The position numbers were made by a program, and so were the translations under genes. Of a stretch of 8,611 nucleotides of DNA, positions 5,385 through 8,611 are shown in pieces; position 1 is the first letter of the stretch, and each line of letters begins with the position of its first letter. This DNA is from Solirubrobacteraceae bacterium (GTDB lineage: Bacteria; Actinomycetota; Thermoleophilia; Solirubrobacterales; Solirubrobacteraceae). Below the pieces are notes generated by a model. The model ran no database searches. It was not told the origin of the DNA and was given only the letters and a program-made list of their open reading frames with translations. The stretch spans positions 1-8,611 of the forward strand of contig JASHQV010000459.1 of assembly GCA_030038955.1 (NCBI GenBank), in the 5' to 3' direction.

Positions 5385-5523
5385 GCGAGCCGCCGAACGT
5401 CCGGATCTCGATCATCTGCTCCCACGCCGTTGGGTGCGCAGCGGCGATCGTACGTTCGCATAGATCCTCCTCCCCGTCGCCCGCCGGGATCCCGTCGGAG
5501 CAGACGAGCAGCACGCAGCGCAT
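5368..5523 (-). CDS. Internally deleted YCII/DGPF protein, 51 aa
   Basis: From ATG 5523 the product starts like a YCII protein (MRCVLLVCSDGIPAGDG) and ends like one (TIAAAHPTAWEQMIEIRTFG). The roughly 75 residues between these ends, including the DGPF motif, are missing in-frame. Compare the two complete YCII modules in the preceding gene, which have MRYLLVVCSDG and HPLAWFHRIEVWP at the same places about 85 residues apart. The start lies 10 nt after the preceding stop codon, and the frame overlaps the sigma-factor start. It may be a decayed third module kept open because it couples translation into the sigma gene, or a functional minimal protein. The deletion is clear; a function is not. Confidence 0.6.
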   Translation of the reverse strand: MRCVLLVCSDGIPAGDGEEDLCERTIAAAHPTAWEQMIEIRTFGGSHGVGG

Positions 5524-5531
5524 CGTCGACA
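5503..5531 (-). promoter_or_regulatory. Possible ECF42-type promoter before the mini-YCII/sigma genes
   Basis: On the minus strand TGTCGA (5531-5526) and CTCGTC (5508-5503) are 17 bp apart. From memory, the ECF42 promoter of Streptomyces has TGTCGA at -35 and CGA/TC at -10, so both boxes fit. The caution is that the -10 falls in coding sequence for the conserved LLVCSDG stretch, where such bases are expected anyway. If real, the transcript would begin inside the mini-YCII frame and serve the sigma gene itself. Confidence 0.35.
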
Positions 5532-5533
5532 GC

Positions 5534-6313
5534 TCAGGCCGAAGCGGCGAGGCTCGCATCTGCCTGCTGCTGCACCAGCTGCTCGCAGCTTTGCGGCGAG
5601 AACGGCCGTACCTCGATCGCGTGGAACCAGGAGACCGGATGCGCGGCCGCGACCGCGACCGCCTCGTCGAACGAGTCGCAGTCGATCACATCGAACCCGG
5701 CGAGGAACTCCTTGGCCTCGACGAACGGCCCGTCGGTGATGAGCGTATGCGGCCCTCGGACGCGGACGGTGACGGCCGCGTCGGCATGCTCGAGGCGGCC
5801 GCCGGCGACGTGCGCACCGGCAGCCGTCAGGCGATCGACGTACGCGGGCAGCTCCCGGTGCATCGTCTCGCGCTGCTCGTCGGTCGGGATCCCGTCCGAG
5901 CAGATCAACATCAGGTACCGCTGCTTGCCTTCGGCCGGGCCGTCCTGGAGCCGCTGGCGCGTCTCCGCAGTCCACTCCTCCTGATCGGACGCCAGCGGCC
6001 ATACCTCGATCCTGTGGAACCACGCGAGCGGGTGCGACGCGGCGGCTTCGATCGCCCGATCGCGGCTCTCGCAGTCGACCACGTCGAAGCCCGCGATGTG
6101 CTCCCTCGTCTCGACGAACGGGCCGTCGGTCACGAGCGTCTGCCGATCCCTGACACGCACCGTCTTCGCCTCCGCGGGACCCTGCAGCGGATGTCCGTAG
6201 ACGTCGATGTCGGCGATCCCGTCGATGTGGCTGAGGAGCTCCTTGCCGGCCAGCTCCTCTTCCGCATCGCTCGCCCGGAGCCCATCGCTGCAGACGACCA
6301 GCAGATATCTCAT
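5534..6313 (-). CDS. Tandem double YCII/DGPF-domain protein
   Basis: This is a 259-residue fusion of two YCII-related (DGPF) modules, normally separate proteins of about 110-140 residues. Module 1 runs from MRYLLVVCSDG through TDGPFVETREHIAGFDVVDC (DGPF at 63-66) to HPLAWFHRIEVWP. Module 2 begins at RYLMLICSDG (132), has TDGPFVEAKEFLAGFDVIDC (DGPF at 193-196) and ends HPVSWFHAIEVRPF. A Gln/Glu-rich linker joins them. ATG 6313 is chosen over GTG 6319 because AAGGAGG lies 8 nt upstream and the family starts with MRYLL. YCII modules form ferredoxin-like folds; the DGPF group is uncharacterised but travels with ECF42 sigma factors as their targets or partners. The next gene starts 10 nt after its stop. 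Confidence 0.9.
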   Translation of the reverse strand: MRYLLVVCSDGLRASDAEEELAGKELLSHIDGIADIDVYGHPLQGPAEAKTVRVRDRQTLVTDGPFVETREHIAGFDVVDCESRDRAIEAAASHPLAWFHRIEVWPLASDQEEWTAETRQRLQDGPAEGKQRYLMLICSDGIPTDEQRETMHRELPAYVDRLTAAGAHVAGGRLEHADAAVTVRVRGPHTLITDGPFVEAKEFLAGFDVIDCDSFDEAVAVAAAHPVSWFHAIEVRPFSPQSCEQLVQQQADASLAASA

Positions 6314-6331
6314 CGTCACATCCTCCTTGCT

Positions 6332-6348
6332 AAAGCTGCCGTTGCTTT
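6332..6348 (-). other. Small hairpin before the DGPF ribosome binding site
   Basis: AAAGC (6332-6336) and GCTTT (6344-6348) form a perfect 5-bp stem with a 7-nt loop. It ends three bases upstream of the AAGGAGG site. It is weak, and may be chance. Confidence 0.2.
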
Positions 6349-6361
6349 CCGCTTACAACCA

Positions 6362-6391
6362 GACGACGAACGGGAGCTGCGGAAAAGGACA
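6362..6391 (-). promoter_or_regulatory. ECF-type promoter candidate for the DGPF operon
   Basis: On the minus strand TGTCCT (6391-6386) and CGTC (6368-6365, repeated at 6365-6362) are 17 bp apart, about 45-50 nt upstream of ATG 6313. The TGTC...CGTC pattern resembles ECF42 promoters, but the -35 lacks the full TGTCGA. The 111-bp gap from the peroxiredoxin gene makes an independent promoter here likely. Confidence 0.35.
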
Positions 6392-6424
6392 CTCGCTTCG
6401 GCGGTCTTCGCGGTTCGGGCAACG

Positions 6425-7009
6425 TCAGCCCACCGGCGGGCTCCCGGCAGGATGCCCCTCCAGCCATGCCAGCACCTCGGCGGCGTGCTGGTCGGGCGGG
6501 AAGATCGGGTAGAAGGCGTGCTCGATCCGACCGCCGGCGACGATCAGCGTGAGCCGCTTGTAGAGGCGCTGGCCGGCGGCGGTGAACGTCGGCAGTCCGA
6601 TCGCGTCGGCGAGCTGGAGCTCGGAGTCGGAGAGGACGCCGAACGGCAGGCCGAGCCGCTCCACCAGCTCCGCCTGGTAGTCGGTGCTCTGGGACGAGAG
6701 GCCGTACACCGCGTGCGCGCCCGCGCCCAGCAGGTCGGCGTGATGGTCGCGAAACCCACAGCTCTCCGGCGTGCAGCCGCGGGCGCCGGGGATCGCATCC
6801 CAGCCGTCGGGCAGATCGACGCCCGGACGGCCGCTCATTGGGTAGATGTAGACGACGGTCCGCCCAGCGGGCAACGCGTCCAGCGCGACCGGCTCACCGC
6901 GCGTGCTCGACAGCCGCAGGTGTGGGAGCGCCACACCGGGCAGGTGGTCGGCGGCGCCGTCGTCTTCGGGCCGGGGCAGATCGCTCGGCAGCTGCAGGAA
7001 GTCGCTCAA
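6425..7009 (-). CDS. Peroxiredoxin, PrxQ/BCP-like
   Basis: The 194-residue thioredoxin-fold protein is expected to reduce hydrogen peroxide or organic peroxides in the cytoplasm. Strand TVVYIYPMSGRPG (51-63) leads to the active-site segment GCTPESCGFRDHH. C79 is the likely peroxidatic and C84 the likely resolving cysteine, the C-x4-C spacing of atypical 2-Cys PrxQ/BCP enzymes. VYGLSSQSTDYQ and FGVLSDSELQLADAIGLPTF follow as in the family. An insertion of about 15 residues (DLPDGWDAIPGAR) stands before the CTPESC motif, and many family members instead have a T-x-x-C active site directly after the strand. The start is TTG 7009: AGGGG lies 6 nt upstream, overlapping the stop of the CBS gene, so the two genes are coupled. 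Confidence 0.85.
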   Translation of the reverse strand: MSDFLQLPSDLPRPEDDGAADHLPGVALPHLRLSSTRGEPVALDALPAGRTVVYIYPMSGRPGVDLPDGWDAIPGARGCTPESCGFRDHHADLLGAGAHAVYGLSSQSTDYQAELVERLGLPFGVLSDSELQLADAIGLPTFTAAGQRLYKRLTLIVAGGRIEHAFYPIFPPDQHAAEVLAWLEGHPAGSPPVG

Positions 7010-7019
7010 CCCGGGCCCC

Positions 7020-7478
7020 TCAGCTCTGACAGAAGCCGCTGCGGTCGCTGGTCAGGCATAGCAGCCCACGGAGTCGCTCGCCATCGGGATCGAGCACGAC
7101 CAGCCGCCGCGAGCCGTCGGCGTCGAGCATCGCCAGCGCATCGGCCAGGGGCGCGTCGGGGTGGGTCGTGGGCACCTCGCGGGTGGCGAGCGTGCTCGCA
7201 GGCTGCCGATCGTCGAGCCGATCGTCAAGCTGCGCGCGCTGCACGACGCCGACGAAGCTGGGTCCGTCGACGAGCACCGCGGTCATCACGTGTGGGTTGG
7301 CGAACAGCGTCCGCAGCTCGGCGACGGTCGCGGCGGCAGGCACTGTCTTGGGCACGGTCACCATCGCGTCACGGACGCGCAGCGCCGCGGCGTGCTCGCG
7401 ATCGACACGCTCGTTGCTGCACACTTCGCTTACGCCGCTCGTCGGCGGAGAAGGAGCGGTGTCCGACACGCTGAGCAT
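7020..7478 (-). CDS. CBS-domain protein
   Basis: The 152-residue protein carries a pair of CBS motifs (Bateman module), which usually bind adenosine nucleotides and sense energy or redox state. CBS1 covers residues about 33-90 (RVRDAMVTVPKTVPAAATVA, TAVLVDGPSFVGVVQRAQL). CBS2 covers about 95-145 (REVPTTHPDAPLADALAMLD, RRLVVLDPDGERLRGLLCL). The C-terminus ends SDRSGFCQS with two cysteines (LC-x8-FC) that could form a disulfide or bind metal, which fits the peroxiredoxin encoded 10 nt downstream. The ATG at 7478 has no clear ribosome binding site; the first 30 residues are unrelated to the domain, so a later start is possible. A relic of a second copy of its 3' end lies at 1417-1482. Confidence 0.88.
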   Translation of the reverse strand: MLSVSDTAPSPPTSGVSEVCSNERVDREHAAALRVRDAMVTVPKTVPAAATVAELRTLFANPHVMTAVLVDGPSFVGVVQRAQLDDRLDDRQPASTLATREVPTTHPDAPLADALAMLDADGSRRLVVLDPDGERLRGLLCLTSDRSGFCQS

Positions 7479-7541
7479 GATCGCACGCTTCAGCCGGCCG
7501 GCGCATCGGTGACCCGTGGCTTTTTACCCAACATCCTTTAG

Positions 7542-7573
7542 AAAAGTCTCGGCCCGCAAAAGTCTCGGCCCGC
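7542..7573. repeat. Perfect 16-bp tandem duplication
   Basis: AAAAGTCTCGGCCCGC occurs twice back to back (7542-7557 and 7558-7573) in the gap between the CBS gene and the divergent regulator gene. Two identical copies on a 16-bp period could be a recent slippage duplication or two binding sites close to one and a half helical turns apart. It lies 64-95 bp upstream of the CBS start, where an activator or repressor could act. I see no convincing -35/-10 pair around it. Confidence 0.8.
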
Positions 7574-7676
7574 GGGAGGACGCTGCGCGCGAGTCGGCGA
7601 CCGACCACTGGCAGCTAACGGCTGCGGCGCCGTCTCGCTTGGTTTCTCTAACTCGGTTGTGCGAACCTTGACTACC

Positions 7677-8369
7677 ATGGACGTTCCGATCAGACCCGGG
7701 GACGCGCTGTCGCAGCCGACGCGCGCGCGTGTGTTTGAGCTGCTCGGCGAGCTCCGCCGCCCGGCCAGCACCGAAGAGCTCGCCGAGGCGCTCGGCATGC
7801 ATCCCAACGGCATCCGACTGCACCTGGAGCGGCTACACGATGCCGGCCTCGTCGACCGCCGTCGCCAACGGATCGCCCGCGGTCGTCCCCGCGACGCGTG
7901 GACGATCAACCCCGACGCCCAACCCGGGGGTGATCCGCCCACCGGCTACGCCGAGCTGGCGCGGTGGCTCGTACGGTCACTGGCCGCCGGTGGGGCACGG
8001 GTCCGTGAGATGGAGGCCACGGGCCGGAAGATCGGGCGCGGACTTGCCACCGACGAGGACGCCCGCGGCAGCGAGCAGCGGCTGTTCGACGTGCTCAGCT
8101 CGCTCGGCTTCGCGCCCGAACGCGAGCCGCTGGGCAGGGACCGCCTCGTCTACCGACTGCGCAACTGCCCATACCGCGAGGCGGTCCACGAGCGCCAGCC
8201 ACTCGTCTGCGGGCTGCACCGCGGACTCACCCAGGGGCTGCTCGACACGCTCGATCCGGACACCAGGCTCGTCGATCTCGAGGCGAAGGACCCCGACGAG
8301 GCCGGCTGCCTGATCCGCCTGCGCGGTCCCCTCGCCCGACAGGTTCCGGCCGGCGAGCAACCAGCCTGA
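7677..8369 (+). CDS. SufR-like winged-helix regulator with Fe-S motif (COG2345 type)
   Basis: The 230-residue regulator has an N-terminal winged helix (residues 10-80): SQPTRARVFELL, then STEELAEALGMHPNGIRLHL as the HTH, and the wing RGRPRDAWTI. A central helical part follows, then a C-terminal sensor with C164 in RNCPYREAV, C178 and H181 in PLVCGLHRG, and C211 in AGCLIRL. This Cys pattern is like that of SufR-type repressors, which bind a [4Fe-4S] cluster and regulate suf genes, so oxygen or iron sensing is likely. No suf genes are visible, so I do not call it SufR. ATG 7677 is used because the N-terminus then matches its paralog; GTG 7659 is in frame, and neither has a clear ribosome binding site. 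A related gene follows downstream. Confidence 0.85.
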   Translation: MDVPIRPGDALSQPTRARVFELLGELRRPASTEELAEALGMHPNGIRLHLERLHDAGLVDRRRQRIARGRPRDAWTINPDAQPGGDPPTGYAELARWLVRSLAAGGARVREMEATGRKIGRGLATDEDARGSEQRLFDVLSSLGFAPEREPLGRDRLVYRLRNCPYREAVHERQPLVCGLHRGLTQGLLDTLDPDTRLVDLEAKDPDEAGCLIRLRGPLARQVPAGEQPA

Positions 8370-8402
8370 AGCGCGGCGAAGCGCTCGTGATCCTCGCTCG
8401 CC
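8352..8402 (+). terminator. Weak nested stem-loop after the regulator gene
   Basis: GGCGAGC (8352-8358) pairs with GCTCGCC (8396-8402), and AGCGC (8370-8374) with GCGCT (8381-8385) inside it. The structure straddles the stop codon at 8367-8369. There is no T-run after it, so termination is only a guess. The rest of the 98-bp gap shows nothing beyond the next ribosome binding site. Confidence 0.25.
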
Positions 8403-8467
8403 ACCGGGGATCAGCTGTTGCGTCCGGTCTGCACTCGCACCCCGCGCGTCGCGACGGAGTGGCGCGG

Positions 8468-8611
8468 ATGGCTCGTGTGGAAGACTTGCGGGCCGTGTCA
8501 CGCGGTGGCTCGGACGGCCCTGGTGACGTGTTGGCCCAGCCGACGCGTGCGCGCCTGTTGACGTACCTGGCGGGACGCTCTCAGCCGGCGACGACCACGG
8601 AGCTGGCGGCC
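8468..8611 (+). CDS. Second winged-helix regulator of the same family, partial
   Basis: The gene runs off the right edge; 48 residues are visible from ATG 8468, with GGAG 8 nt upstream. The segment PGDVLAQPTRARLLTYLAGR, then QPATTTELAA lines up with PGDALSQPTRARVFELLGEL, then RPASTEELAE in the regulator just upstream. It is therefore a paralog with the start of the same winged helix. A GTG at 8495 would give an N-terminus closer in length to the paralog but has no ribosome binding site. Whether it also has the C-terminal Fe-S cysteines cannot be seen. The DNA of the two genes is only moderately similar, so the duplication is not recent. Confidence 0.8.
   Translation, partial: MARVEDLRAVSRGGSDGPGDVLAQPTRARLLTYLAGRSQPATTTELAA

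Noticed and set aside
5591..7474. A 627-codon open frame on the plus strand
   Set aside because: It is antisense to the DGPF, peroxiredoxin and CBS genes, which all have recognisable domains and ribosome binding sites. It shows no family features.
7490..7534. A 14-codon leader peptide upstream of the CBS gene (starts MLGKKPRV)
   Set aside because: Its only purine-rich stretch (AAAGG) abuts the ATG with no spacing, and no attenuator structure or repeated codon supports a regulatory role.
7655..7667. GGTT-N5-AACC inverted repeat upstream of the SufR-like gene as an autoregulatory site
   Set aside because: Four-base arms are too short to separate from chance, and no second copy was seen.

Overview
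This is a very GC-rich window with dense genes and short intergenic gaps. The gene families present (SoxR without SoxS, a 7Fe ferredoxin, an ECF42-type sigma factor with DGPF/YCII proteins, a type I MurB, a SufR-like regulator) point to an actinobacterium. A soil lineage such as Thermoleophilia/Solirubrobacterales is my best guess, but this is inferred from gene style, not from a marker gene.

Left part (1-1420): a minus-strand gene with a luciferase-family (DUF5519) domain runs off the left edge. It diverges from a plus-strand soxR, which is followed by a DUF1348 (NTF2-like) gene. Between the divergent genes lies a near-perfect SoxR box inside an over-long (19 bp) promoter spacer that faces the luciferase-domain gene. 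This looks like a SoxR-controlled redox-response locus. The DUF5519 protein carries a tandem decapeptide linker encoded by 30-bp DNA repeats.

Middle left (1417-3189): a convergent gap holds a relic of the 3' end of a CBS-domain gene, 38/44 bases identical to the end of the intact CBS gene at 7020. The relic abuts a four-unit, 17-bp tandem array. Next come a minus-strand hypothetical gene with a palindrome just upstream of its ribosome binding site, a divergent 65-aa hypothetical gene, and a ferredoxin gene overlapping a two-helix membrane protein. The reading frame of the membrane protein runs 175 bp into the 3' end of murB on the other strand.

Centre (3015-6313, minus strand): in transcription order, a fused double-DGPF/YCII protein, a 51-aa internally deleted YCII remnant, an ECF42-type sigma factor with its long C-terminal extension, and murB. 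Spacing is tight throughout, so murB may be expressed from the sigma-factor operon.

Right part (6425-8611): a minus-strand pair encodes a CBS-domain protein and a PrxQ/BCP-like peroxiredoxin. Diverging from it are two tandem, related winged-helix regulators of the COG2345 type. The first has a C-terminal cysteine pattern expected to hold an Fe-S cluster; the second is cut by the right edge.

The shared theme is redox and stress response: SoxR, an Fe-S regulator, ferredoxin, peroxiredoxin and a stress-type sigma factor. I found no tRNA, rRNA, CRISPR array, transposase or phage gene.
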